Assembly (NCBI GenBank): GCA_041164825.1
Contig: JBEAOO010000311.1
Location: 1 to 21,971 of the forward strand
From: JBEAOO01 sp041164825
GTDB lineage: Bacteria > Pseudomonadota > Gammaproteobacteria > Burkholderiales > Burkholderiaceae_C
Direction of reading: 5' to 3'
Length of the DNA: 21,971 bases
Shown here: positions 8,950 to 16,538 of the stretch, one piece after another
Layout of the letters: every line of letters starts with the position of its first letter
Numbering within the stretch: the stretch's first letter is position 1
Notes under the pieces: generated by a model
Seen by the model: the letters and a program-made list of their open reading frames with translations, nothing else
Told to the model about the DNA's origin: nothing
Databases searched by the model: none
Program-made: the position numbers and the translations under genes

Positions 8950-9048
8950 GAGTATCCATCGGTTTATCTGATTCCTGCAAACGCTGACACTGTCTTCACG
9001 CCAGCCCTGCAGGGCGACGCAGACCCACCCGCGACAGGAGACAAACCC
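8950..9048. promoter_or_regulatory. Divergent lysR/ligA control region
   Basis: A 99-nt intergenic region between two divergent start codons should contain both promoters and the LysR operator. It is less GC-rich around 8950-8990. I could not pick a convincing T-N11-A dyad or -35/-10 pair. On the + strand a good AGGAG lies 8 nt before the ligA ATG (about 9036-9040). The regulatory role is inferred from gene order. Confidence 0.4.
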
Positions 9049-9387
9049 ATGACCTTCGAGATCCCTGGCACCGTCATCTTCGACGGCGTGCAAGCCCAAA
9101 AAGGCTATGCGCTGAACAAGATGTGCTACTCCTTCAACGAGCAGGCCAACCGCGACGCCTTCGTGGCCGACGAGGACGCCTACTGCGCCCAGTACGGCCT
9201 CAACGCCGAGCAGCGCGACGCCATCCGCAGCCGCCAAGTGCTGGCACTGATTGCGGCCGGCGGCAACGCCTACTACCTGGCCAAGTTCGCCGGCATCTTC
9301 GGCCTCGACATGCAAGACATTGGCGCCCAACAAACGGGCATGAGCAAAGACGCGTTCAAGGCCTTCTTGGTCGCACAGGGGAAATAA
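9049..9387 (+). CDS. ligA: Protocatechuate 4,5-dioxygenase-type alpha subunit
   Basis: Small subunit of a class III extradiol ring-cleavage dioxygenase. LigA helps close the active site over the substrate bound to LigB. The 112-residue protein begins IPGTVIFDGVQAQKGYALN (residues 5-23), matching the IPGT..FD....KGY.LN pattern of LigA/PmdA, and retains the central GGNAYYLAKF stretch and the MSKDAF helix. It lacks the C-terminal extension seen in the roughly 139-149-residue LigA/PmdA enzymes, ending soon after the MTxxE/D helix. The start has an AGGAG box 8 nt upstream. One nucleotide separates its stop from the ligB ATG, so the pair is an operon. The substrate could be protocatechuate, gallate or a related catechol; the short subunit makes a variant specificity possible. 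Confidence 0.88.
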   Translation: MTFEIPGTVIFDGVQAQKGYALNKMCYSFNEQANRDAFVADEDAYCAQYGLNAEQRDAIRSRQVLALIAAGGNAYYLAKFAGIFGLDMQDIGAQQTGMSKDAFKAFLVAQGK

Positions 9388-9388
9388 C

Positions 9389-10225
9389 ATGGCCAAAATC
9401 ATCGGCGGCATCACCACCTCGCACGTCCCGGCCATCGGCCGCGCCATCCACAAGGGCCTGCAGGACGACCCGTACTGGCAGCCCTTCTTCAGCGCCTTCC
9501 CGCCCATCCGAGCGTGGCTGGGCGAGGTGAAGCCCGATGTGGTGGTGGTGTTCTACAACGACCACGGCCTCAACTTCTTCCTCGACAAGATGCCCACCTT
9601 CTCGGTCGGCGCCGCGCCCAGCTACACCAACGCCGACGAAGGCTGGGGCATCCCCACGCTGCCGGCCTTCAGCGGTGACACGGGGCTGTCGTGGCACCTG
9701 ATCAACGAACTGGTGGCCGAAGAATTTGACCTCACCACCTGCCAGGAGATGCGGGTCGACCACGCCTTCACGCTGCCCATGGCGCTGCTCTGGCCTGATC
9801 AAAACTGGCCGGTGAAGGTGATCCCGGTCTGCATCAACACCGTGCAAGCGCCGCTGCCCTCGGCCAAACGCTGCTTGAAACTCGGCCAAGCCATCGGCCG
9901 TGCCCTTGAGAGCTACGCCGGCGATGAGAAGGTGGTGATCCTGGGCACCGGCGGTTTGTCGCACCAATTGGACGGCGAACGCGCAGGTTTCATCAACAAA
10001 GCCTTCGACCTCGAATTCATGGCCAGCCTGGAGAAAAACCCCGAGTGGGCCACGCAGTTCAGCACCCACGAGCTGGTGGAAAAAGCCGGCACCCAGGGCG
10101 TGGAGTTGCTGATGTGGCTTGCCACCCGCGGCGCGCTCACCGGCCGGGTCAAAACCCTGCACGAGAGCTATCACATCCCCATCTCCAACACAGCGTCGGG
10201 TGTGATGCTGTTTGAGAACCGCTGA
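9389..10225 (+). CDS. ligB: Protocatechuate 4,5-dioxygenase-type beta (catalytic) subunit
   Basis: Catalytic non-heme Fe(II) subunit of 278 residues that would cleave the aromatic ring of a catechol-type substrate with O2 at the meta position. It shows ITTSHVPAIG with H12, NDHG with H59, and GVELLMW with E239, the expected Fe ligands (H12, H61, E242 in Sphingobium LigB), plus GGLSHQL with H192, matching the catalytic H195. These residues keep constant spacing to LigB apart from a 2-3 residue offset. No other genes of the 4,5-cleavage pathway (ligC, ligI, ligJ, ligK) flank it, so the product must be handled by distant genes or by another route. Control by the divergent LysR gene is likely. A hairpin at 10300-10326 follows the gene. 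Confidence 0.92.
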   Translation: MAKIIGGITTSHVPAIGRAIHKGLQDDPYWQPFFSAFPPIRAWLGEVKPDVVVVFYNDHGLNFFLDKMPTFSVGAAPSYTNADEGWGIPTLPAFSGDTGLSWHLINELVAEEFDLTTCQEMRVDHAFTLPMALLWPDQNWPVKVIPVCINTVQAPLPSAKRCLKLGQAIGRALESYAGDEKVVILGTGGLSHQLDGERAGFINKAFDLEFMASLEKNPEWATQFSTHELVEKAGTQGVELLMWLATRGALTGRVKTLHESYHIPISNTASGVMLFENR

Positions 10226-10275
10226 GCGCATTCACGCCCGGCAGGCCGCCTTGCTGCCAAGTGCTGAAGACAAAA

Positions 10276-10296
10276 GGCTGATGGCTGATGGCTGAT
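10276..10296. repeat. Three tandem copies of GGCTGAT
   Basis: A 7-nt unit is repeated three times without interruption in the gap between the convergent ligB and aldolase genes, immediately left of the hairpin. It could vary in copy number by slippage; no function is evident. Confidence 0.85.
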
Positions 10297-10299
10297 GCC

Positions 10300-10326
10300 A
10301 AGAAGCCGCACTGTGTGCGGCCTCTT
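10300..10326. terminator. Hairpin terminator between convergent genes
   Basis: The arms GCCGCAC (10305-10311) and GTGCGGC (10315-10321) enclose a TGT loop. The stem extends after one A/C mismatch by AAGA paired with TCTT. The + side is followed by GTCGTTT and the - side by CTTCTT-like sequence, so it could serve both ligB and the convergent aldolase gene. The weak U tract makes intrinsic termination probable rather than certain. Confidence 0.6.
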
Positions 10327-10431
10327 GTCGTTTGAACTGCGGATTCCGAGCATGTCGAGGCCCTGGGCGCCGCCCCCAGTCGGCCTGGTCGCTGCTCAAA
10401 CCTGAGCATGGACTGCGGGCGCCCAGCCCAC

Positions 10432-11100
10432 TCAGCCCTTCAAGCTGGCCTTGCGATCGGTCTCAAATTGCGTGATCGCGGCGCGGGTCAGCGGGTCGCT
10501 GGCCAGGCTGGTGACGAACTCGGGGCGCACCGTCACGGCGTGCGCGCCCAGCGCTTGCAGGCGGGCAAAGGCGTCGGCGGTTTTGACGCTGGCAGCCAGC
10601 AGCTTGGGGCCGTGTTCCTCGCGCTGCACGGCCACCGTGGCGTCCATCAGTGCCCAGGCGTCGCGGCCATCGGTGAGCAGGCGGCCCAGGTACGGCGCCA
10701 CGTAATCAGCCCGCAGATGTTGCGCCCACAGCAGCTGAATCGGGTTCGACAAACCGGTGAGCAGCGTGGTCTGGCCGCGGCCCTGCACCGCTTGCAGCAG
10801 CGGCGCCCAATCGGCCTGGCACGGGAGCTTGAAGGTCAATTGCAGGGCGCTGCCCGCTGCGGCCACCAGCGCGTCCAGCCAGTCCAAGCCCTCGCTCACA
10901 TCGGGCGTGGGCAGTTGCAGCATCAGGTGCGGTACCTGGGCGTTGAGCGCCTCGTTGAGCAGGCCCAGGTAGCCGGGCAGGCTCACGGGCCGCCCGGCTT
11001 GGTGCACCAGCGTGGGGTTGGTGGTGACACCGGCCACCGGCGGGCAGCCCGGGCCCAGGGTCCATGTGCGCGGGTCGGCGGAATCAAGAAACATCTTCAT
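10432..11100 (-). CDS. Small transaldolase / fructose-6-phosphate aldolase-like protein
   Basis: Class I aldolase of 222 residues in the short FSA/TalC-like group of the transaldolase family. It has FLDSADP (D6), the GVTTNPTL signature (24-31), a Schiff-base lysine K91 in LTFKLPC, YVAPYLGR (133-140) and LLAASVKTADA (168-178), each with a counterpart at the same place in E. coli FSA. The reading frame continues upstream to 11247 with low-complexity residues, but the ATG at 11098-11100 places the first beta strand correctly; only a weak ribosome binding site is visible. It may perform transaldolase or dihydroxyacetone-type aldol chemistry; motifs alone do not decide. It is an isolated gene, convergent with ligB and divergent from the TonB receptor gene. 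Confidence 0.85.
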   Translation of the reverse strand: MKMFLDSADPRTWTLGPGCPPVAGVTTNPTLVHQAGRPVSLPGYLGLLNEALNAQVPHLMLQLPTPDVSEGLDWLDALVAAAGSALQLTFKLPCQADWAPLLQAVQGRGQTTLLTGLSNPIQLLWAQHLRADYVAPYLGRLLTDGRDAWALMDATVAVQREEHGPKLLAASVKTADAFARLQALGAHAVTVRPEFVTSLASDPLTRAAITQFETDRKASLKG

Positions 11101-11380
11101 ACAGGCAATGATGCCATGCGCACCCGTCGCAGGCTGCGCCAGCACTTGCACAAAAAGCGACAGCCGACGGCCTGGGGCGCCGCTGCAGCAGGCGCCGGGC
11201 CGACAGGCTGCGCACCCGCTGCACCCGGGGCCAGCGCGGCCACGCACAGCGGCTGGCGCCGCGCCAGCGCTTCAGATTGGCACGGTGTGCTCCAAATGCG
11301 CCGGGCATACCCGGGCTTGTGACAGCAGGGGGTGGCGTCGTCTGATGCGGGCCAGTTCAGACCCACGGTTCACCCTCACC
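11101..11380. other. Non-coding divergent region upstream of the PqqU-like gene
   Basis: This 280-nt region between the divergent aldolase and receptor genes has no convincing coding sequence. It contains a near-perfect palindrome with arms GCTGGCGC and GCGCCAGC at 11252-11268 and two GGCGCC sites around 11166-11190. I could not identify a riboswitch or a recognisable Fur box in it. Confidence 0.4.
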
Positions 11381-13531
11381 ATGCGCACACCCTTCCCCGC
11401 CTCCGCCCTCACCCTTTGCGCCTGGGCTGCCAGCCTGTGCTGCGCCACGGTGCAGGCGCAATCCATGGCCGTGCCGGCGGCCACCGCAGCGTCCACGGCC
11501 TCGCCCGCGCCATCCGCCCTCACCCGGCTCGACCCGGTGGTGGTCACAGGCAGCCGCGTCGCGCGCCGCGCCTTTGAGGCACCGCAAGCCATCTCGGTGA
11601 TCGACGCCGAGACGCTGCGCAGCGCCGGCCCGCAGATCAATGTGTCGGAGGCACTGAGCCGCGTGCCCGGCCTCACCGTGGCCAACCGCAGCAACTACGC
11701 GCAAGACCTGCAAATCAGCTCGCGCGGCTTTGGCGCCCGGGCCAGCTTTGGCGTGCGCGGCCTGCGCCTGTATGCCGACGGCATCCCCGCCACCATGCCC
11801 GATGGCTCGGGCCAGGTCTCGCACTTCGACCTCGCCAGCGCCGAGCGCATCGAGGTGCTGCGCGGGCCGTTCTCGGCGCTGTACGGCAACAGCTCGGGCG
11901 GCGTGATTGCGCTGTTCACGCCCTCCGCCACCGAACGCCAAGCCAGCGCCGAAGTGCAACTGGGCTCGCGCGGCAACCGCGTGCTGCGCGGCAGCGTGGG
12001 CGCGCCGTTGGGTGGCGGCTGGGACCTGCAGGCCAACTGGACCGGCTTCCAGACCGATGGCTACCGCCCGCACAGCGAGGCCCAGCGCCACGCCACCAAC
12101 GCCCGCCTGGGTTGGAACGACCCGGCCAACAGCCTGACCGTGACCGCCGGCACGATGACCCAACCGGCGCAAGACGCGCTCGGCCTGAACCGCCTGCAGT
12201 ACAACGCCAACCCGCGCCAGACCACGCCGCAGGCCCTCACCTACAACACCCGCAAGACGCTGGAACAGACCCAGCTCGGCGCCAGCTGGCAGCACCGCTA
12301 CAACGGCGACAGTGCGTTGCGCGACACCACCCTGGTGCTCTACAGCGGCCAGCGCGACGTCACGCAGTGGCAGTCCATCCCCAAGGCCACACAGCAAGCC
12401 TCCATCAACCAACCCGGCGGCGTGATCGACTTCGGCCGCACCTACAGCGGCATCGACGCCCGCCTGCACTGGCGCTGGAGCAACCAGGCCAACTTGGTGG
12501 CCGGCGTCAATCTGGAGCGGCAAGAAGACGACCGCTCCGGCTACGAGAACTTCATTGGCAGCACCTTGGGCGTGACCGGCGCGCTGCGCCGCAGCGAGCT
12601 CAACACCGCGCGCAGCAGCGATGTCTATGCACAAGGCGATGTGCCGCTGAGCAGCGACGTGAAACTCAACGCCGGCGTGCGCAGCGGCCGCATCCGCTAC
12701 CTCACCACCGACCGCTATCTGAGCAACGGCGACGACAGCGGCGCGCTCAGCTACCGCTACACCAACCCGGTGATCGGCCTGGGCTGGCAACTGCACAAGC
12801 ACTGGAACGTCTACGCGAGCGCCGGGCGAGGCTTTGAAGCGCCCACACTCACTGAGCTGGCCTACAGCTCGCTCAGCAGCGGCGGCGGCTTCAACACCGC
12901 GCTGCAGGCGCAAACCAGCCAGCAGTTTGAGCTGGGCAGCAAATGGCGTGACGTTGAGGCCGCCGTGGGCGTGGACGTGGCGCTGTTCCGCGCCAACACG
13001 CACAACGAGATCGGCGTCGACCAAACAGCCAACGGCCGCAGCACCTACCGCAATGTGGGCCGCACCACGCGCGAGGGCCTGGAAGTGGCCGCCCGCTGGG
13101 AGCCCACCGAGCAAGTGCGCACGCAACTGGCGCTCACCTGGCTCAACGCCCGCTACGCCGACGACGCCCTCACCGGCGCCGGCCAACGCATTGCCGGCAC
13201 CACGCCGCGCAGCCTGTTTGCCGAAGTGGCCTGGCACAACGCCGAGCGGGGTGGCAGCGAGGCCGCCGTGGAGTGGCGCGCCCAGGGCCGCACGCCGGTC
13301 AACGATGCCAACAGCGACTTCGGCGCCGGCTTCGGGCTGCTGGCGGTGCGCGCCTCGCACACGATCTCGCTCGACGCCCAAACCGACTTGGCCCTGTTTG
13401 GCCGCATCGACAACCTGGCCGACCACACCCATGTGGGCAGCGTGATCGTCAATGAGAGCAACGGCCGATTTTTTGAGACCGGTACCCCGCGCGCGCTGAT
13501 GGTGGGGGCCAAACTGGTGGCGAAGTGGTGA
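11381..13531 (+). CDS. pqqU: TonB-dependent outer-membrane receptor, PqqU/YncD type
   Basis: Outer-membrane beta-barrel receptor, probably importing pyrroloquinoline quinone (PQQ) with TonB energy. The 716-residue protein starts with a signal peptide (cleavage likely near A26). The plug follows (about 50-180), then a barrel ending in a terminal aromatic (W716). Compared with E. coli YncD as I remember it, it shares NYAQDLQ (105-111), GIPATMPDG (134-142), FSALYGNSSGGV (164-175), TQWQSIP in the barrel, a GDDSG loop, AGRGFEAPT and, near the C-terminus, GSVIVNESNGR (686-696). This level of match goes well beyond generic receptor motifs. E. coli YncD has been shown to be a high-affinity PQQ receptor. 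An in-frame ATG at 11345 is an alternative start, but 11381 fits the signal peptide better. No pqq biosynthesis genes or PQQ-dependent dehydrogenase lie in the window. Confidence 0.85.
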   Translation: MRTPFPASALTLCAWAASLCCATVQAQSMAVPAATAASTASPAPSALTRLDPVVVTGSRVARRAFEAPQAISVIDAETLRSAGPQINVSEALSRVPGLTVANRSNYAQDLQISSRGFGARASFGVRGLRLYADGIPATMPDGSGQVSHFDLASAERIEVLRGPFSALYGNSSGGVIALFTPSATERQASAEVQLGSRGNRVLRGSVGAPLGGGWDLQANWTGFQTDGYRPHSEAQRHATNARLGWNDPANSLTVTAGTMTQPAQDALGLNRLQYNANPRQTTPQALTYNTRKTLEQTQLGASWQHRYNGDSALRDTTLVLYSGQRDVTQWQSIPKATQQASINQPGGVIDFGRTYSGIDARLHWRWSNQANLVAGVNLERQEDDRSGYENFIGSTLGVTGALRRSELNTARSSDVYAQGDVPLSSDVKLNAGVRSGRIRYLTTDRYLSNGDDSGALSYRYTNPVIGLGWQLHKHWNVYASAGRGFEAPTLTELAYSSLSSGGGFNTALQAQTSQQFELGSKWRDVEAAVGVDVALFRANTHNEIGVDQTANGRSTYRNVGRTTREGLEVAARWEPTEQVRTQLALTWLNARYADDALTGAGQRIAGTTPRSLFAEVAWHNAERGGSEAAVEWRAQGRTPVNDANSDFGAGFGLLAVRASHTISLDAQTDLALFGRIDNLADHTHVGSVIVNESNGRFFETGTPRALMVGAKLVAKW

Positions 13532-13552
13532 GTTGATGGGGCGACGGGCTGA

Positions 13553-13670
13553 AGACCCCCACCCCTGCCCTCCCCCGAAGGCGGAGGGAGTGCACTGGCT
13601 CTGGCCCCGACTCGCCGCAGGGGGAAGGGAGTGAACAGCGTCCGGCCCCCTCTGGGGGAGGGTTGGGGGC
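13553..13670. repeat. GC-rich inverted-repeat intergenic element
   Basis: Within the 346-nt gene-free stretch 13532-13877 lies a cluster of C-run/G-run inverted repeats. Arms CCCTCC (13568-13573) and GGAGGG (13583-13588) form one hairpin; CCCCC (13646-13650) and GGGGG (13654-13658) around TCT form another. The outer parts (CCCCCACCC near 13556 and GGGTTGGGGG near 13660) are also roughly complementary, so the whole unit could fold as one long structure. It resembles repeats common between genes in this bacterial group and may act as a transcript end for the receptor gene. No coding sequence is credible here. Confidence 0.6.
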
Positions 13671-13745
13671 TCGCAACAGGCGTTTGGCCGCCCCCAGACA
13701 CCCCGCCGAGCCCGCCACTGCGCCGTACCTCGATGTAACTCCACG

Positions 13746-13791
13746 GCCCGGGTTTCCCGGGCGTCTGCGCGGGCAGGATGGGCCGCATAAT
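13746..13791 (+). promoter_or_regulatory. Palindrome and possible -10 upstream of the sugar kinase
   Basis: A perfect 7-bp inverted repeat, GCCCGGG-TTT-CCCGGGC (13746-13762), precedes CATAAT at 13786-13791, a 5/6 match to a sigma-70 -10 box. No good -35 is visible at 15-19 nt. The palindrome could be an operator or a short hairpin. This is a tentative assignment. Confidence 0.25.
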
Positions 13792-13877
13792 CGCGCCGCG
13801 CGGCCTGGGCCCGGCCCCCTGTCCAGGGCACGGTCCGAGGTCGATCTCAGCCCATACACCACCCCACCGGCCACACC

Positions 13878-14789
13878 ATGACGACATCCATCTGGGTCCT
13901 CGGCGAATCGCTGATGGACTGCATCGCCCAGCCCGACGGCCTGCTCAAACCCCTGATGGGCGGCAGCCCCTTCAACATGGCGCGCGCCGCTGCGCTGCGC
14001 GGCGCCCGCGTCGGCTACCTCAACCCGCTCTCCACCGACGTCTACGGCGTGCAAATGCGCGCCCGGCTGGAAGCCGACAGCGTGGCCGTGCTCTCCGAGC
14101 CCAGCGCCCTGCCCACCTCGCTGGCCGTCGTGCAAGTGAACAACGGCCAGCCCAGCTACGGCTTCTACCGCGAGGGCATTGCCGACCGCGGCTACACCGT
14201 CGACGGCGTGCTGACCCAGCTGCGCGCCCAGGCCCAACCCGGCGTGCTGCACACCGGCTCACTGATGCTGATCCCGCCCGAGCACGAAAAGGTGTTGGCC
14301 GTGCTCGACGGCGCCCGCGCCCTGGGCTGGACCATCAGCGTTGACGTGAACCTGCGCACCAAGGTCGCCCCCGATCTACCGGCCTACCTGGATGCCGTGC
14401 GCGCCGTGGCCGACCGCGCCCACTGGCTCAAAGCCAGCGACGAAGACCTGGAGTGGCTGGGCTTTGAGAAGCCCACGCTGGCCCAAGCCCCCGAGCTCGC
14501 CCAGCACTGGCTGGGCCGCGGCGTGCAGCGCCTGGCGCTCACCTTCGGCGGCGACGGCGCCTTCCTGCAAGTGGGCCACGTCAGCGCGCAATCGCCCGTA
14601 CCGCAAGTCACCGTGGTCGACACCGTGGGCGCCGGCGACACCTTCTGGGGCAACACCGTGGCCGACTGGGTGCTGGCACCCGAAGGCGCCGAAGCCCGCT
14701 GCGCCGACACCCTGCGCTTGGCCATGAAGGCCGCCGCCATCAACTGCAGCCGCGAAGGCTGCCAGCCGCCACGGCGCGACGAGCTGTGA
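13878..14789 (+). CDS. PfkB-family sugar kinase (fructokinase-like)
   Basis: Ribokinase-fold kinase of 303 residues phosphorylating a sugar with ATP. The N-terminal GESLMDCI strand and the GGSPFNMARAAA substrate-binding motif (28-39) are present. The C-terminal PfkB signature DTVGAGDTFWG (248-258) carries the catalytic base D254 and the GAGD anion hole. The ATP-side motif LTFGGDGAFL (221-230) is also seen. The overall form is closest to bacterial fructokinases, but adenosine, ribose or keto-deoxy-gluconate kinases share these motifs, so the substrate is not fixed. The ATG at 13878 places the first strand normally; there is no strong ribosome binding site. The GNAT gene follows 61 nt downstream. 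Confidence 0.9.
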   Translation: MTTSIWVLGESLMDCIAQPDGLLKPLMGGSPFNMARAAALRGARVGYLNPLSTDVYGVQMRARLEADSVAVLSEPSALPTSLAVVQVNNGQPSYGFYREGIADRGYTVDGVLTQLRAQAQPGVLHTGSLMLIPPEHEKVLAVLDGARALGWTISVDVNLRTKVAPDLPAYLDAVRAVADRAHWLKASDEDLEWLGFEKPTLAQAPELAQHWLGRGVQRLALTFGGDGAFLQVGHVSAQSPVPQVTVVDTVGAGDTFWGNTVADWVLAPEGAEARCADTLRLAMKAAAINCSREGCQPPRRDEL

Positions 14790-14850
14790 CGCGTGCCGAG
14801 CGGCCTCACCCGGCCGCTCCGGCCAGTCCTGCCGCTCAGCAAGATCGCCC

Positions 14851-15435
14851 ATGAGCGACGACCACCGGCACGCGCCACCCGCCGTGCCCCAGCGCGTGCT
14901 GCGTGCGCCCGGCCTGCTGCTGCGGCCGTTTGTGCCGAGCGACACCGACGCGTTCGTGGCCGCGGTGCGCGAATCGGCCAGCAGCGTGGGGCGCTGGATG
15001 CCGTGGTGCCATGCCGGCTACAGCGTGGACGAAGCGCGCACCTGGTTCGGCCACTGCGCGCGCGGCTGGGCGCTGGATGGCGACCTGGAATTTGGCCTGT
15101 TTGCCGATGACGGCGTGACGCTGCTCGGCGGCGCCGGGCTCAACCAGTTCAACCTCGACCACAACTTTTGCAACCTCGGCTATTGGGTGCGCAGCGAGGC
15201 GCAGCGCCAGGGCGTGGCCACCCGGGCCGCGCGTGCCTTGGCCGCGCACGCGCTGGGCGCGTTGGGGCAGACGCGGGTGGAGATCGTCATGGCCGCGGGC
15301 AACACCGCCAGCGAGGGCGTGGCGCGCCGCTTGGGCGCGCAGTGCGAGGGTGTGGCGCGCAACCGGCTGGTGATCGGGCTCACCCCGGTGCCGGCCCATG
15401 TGTATGCACTGCTGCCGGGTGATCTGGCGGACTGA
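14851..15435 (+). CDS. GNAT acetyltransferase, RimJ/RimL-like
   Basis: Predicted N-acetyltransferase of 194 residues. The layout follows the RimJ/RimL subgroup: LLLRPFVPSDTDAF at the start of the fold, a VGRWMPWCH helix, a central strand LLGGAGLNQF, the GYWVRSEAQRQGVATRAARALAAHAL acetyl-CoA-binding loop (around residues 110-135; motif R/Q-x-x-G-x-G/A is RQGVAT), then VMAAGNTASEGVARRLGA, where an Asn is typical of the family. The acceptor may be a protein N-terminus, a small amine or an antibiotic; nothing here decides. It lies downstream of the sugar kinase on the same strand and is convergent with the SPFH gene. Confidence 0.9.
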   Translation: MSDDHRHAPPAVPQRVLRAPGLLLRPFVPSDTDAFVAAVRESASSVGRWMPWCHAGYSVDEARTWFGHCARGWALDGDLEFGLFADDGVTLLGGAGLNQFNLDHNFCNLGYWVRSEAQRQGVATRAARALAAHALGALGQTRVEIVMAAGNTASEGVARRLGAQCEGVARNRLVIGLTPVPAHVYALLPGDLAD

Positions 15436-15504
15436 ACCCCGGCGGCGCGTCACCACGCTGCACGCGCGCGGGCCTGGCCCGATCGGCGCGGGTCGAGCCC
15501 GGCC

Positions 15505-16380
15505 TCACTTGCCCACGTTGATCAAAGGCGTGGCGCTGCCGCCCAGCAACACGGTGTTGCCCGGCTTGGCCGCCACGGCAATCGCGGCATCGCGCTGAAT
15601 CTCGGCCAGCCGCAACTCCTTGAGCGCGGGCGTGAGCGAGGCGCTGATGATTTGGTTGGCGCGTGCTTCGCCTTCGGCCTGCACCACCCGGCGCTCGGCC
15701 TCGGCCTTGGCCAGCTCCACCTCTTTGCGCATGCGCTCAATGGCCTGATCGGTCTCGGCGCGCTGGCGAATCGCCGCCTCAATGGCCGGGTCGGTCAGCA
15801 GGTTGCGCACGTTCACGGCGGTGACGGTGAAGGCCCCGGCGTCGTTGCTGTCGAGCTCTTTTTGCAGCGCGGCGCGGATCGATTCGGACAACTCCGCGCG
15901 CTTGGTGTGCATGGTGGTGGCGTCGAGCTGGGCCACCGATTTGTAGACCGCCTCACGCGCCTCGCGCGACACGCGGCTGAAGGCGATCACGAGGTCGTCG
16001 GTGCCACCGCGCACGATGTCTTTGTGCGCCACCACATCACCCTGGTACTTCACGTACAGCGCCGGGATGGCGGCCGGCGCGGTCTTGAAGTAGACGTCGA
16101 TGTCCACGTCCTTCATGGTCAGGTTGTCGCGGCTTTTGGGGGTCATGTCCTGCAGCTGAAAACTCACCTCTTTGGCGGTGAATTCGTCCACGCGCTTGAA
16201 CAGCGTGAAGTACACGCCCGGCGGCAGCGCCTCGGTGCCCACCTTGCCCAAAAAGCGCCCCACGCCCACGTTGCCAGTGTCGATTTGGCTGCAGCCGGCC
16301 AAGGCAGCAACGAGTGCAACAGCGCCCATGAGGCGAAACACGCGGCGGCCAGCGACAGGGGAGACAAACAATGGGTTCAT
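15505..16380 (-). CDS. SPFH/prohibitin-family protein with a lipoprotein signal
   Basis: A 291-residue SPFH (band 7/prohibitin) protein. The N-terminus is a signal peptide ending in a lipobox (LAGC, C30), followed by GNVGVGRFLG and PPGVYF, the usual first strands of the prohibitin domain. The SPFH domain spans about 36-215. A charged, Ala/Glu-rich helix (about 205-255, with AETDQAIERMRKEVELAKAE) is expected to form a coiled coil for oligomer assembly. The start at 16378-16380 has AAGGA about 10 nt upstream; the open frame continues further, but only this start gives a proper signal. Most bacterial prohibitin-like proteins are anchored by a membrane helix rather than a lipid. The residue after C30 is Ser, which by the E. 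coli Lol rule would favour the outer membrane. No NfeD partner gene is adjacent. Confidence 0.87.
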   Translation of the reverse strand: MNPLFVSPVAGRRVFRLMGAVALVAALAGCSQIDTGNVGVGRFLGKVGTEALPPGVYFTLFKRVDEFTAKEVSFQLQDMTPKSRDNLTMKDVDIDVYFKTAPAAIPALYVKYQGDVVAHKDIVRGGTDDLVIAFSRVSREAREAVYKSVAQLDATTMHTKRAELSESIRAALQKELDSNDAGAFTVTAVNVRNLLTDPAIEAAIRQRAETDQAIERMRKEVELAKAEAERRVVQAEGEARANQIISASLTPALKELRLAEIQRDAAIAVAAKPGNTVLLGGSATPLINVGK

Positions 16381-16538
16381 GGGCCAGTGATCCTTGAGGG
16401 TGAGCGGGGCAATGCATGCGTTGAGCGCCAACCCATCGGTCGGCCGAGCGAATGGTAAAGCGGCGCGGGAGGCATCTGCCGCCAAAATGGACGGCATCCC
16501 CCGAGAGGGCGTGAACTCCTGAAAGCGGCAGCCACACC

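Noticed and set aside
8356..9048. Upstream extension of the ligA frame across the lysR gene
   Set aside because: The AGGAG-preceded ATG at 9049 starts exactly at the LigA fold. The upstream part is antisense to a well-supported LysR protein.
11276..11292. TTGGCACG followed by TGC upstream of the PqqU-like gene, resembling a sigma-54 promoter
   Set aside because: The spacing between the GG and GC elements is 2 nt short of the required GG-N10-GC.
11357..13831. 824-codon antisense frame opposite the PqqU-like gene
   Set aside because: The composition is shadow-like and it contains no recognisable domain. The + strand has a complete signal peptide, plug and barrel.
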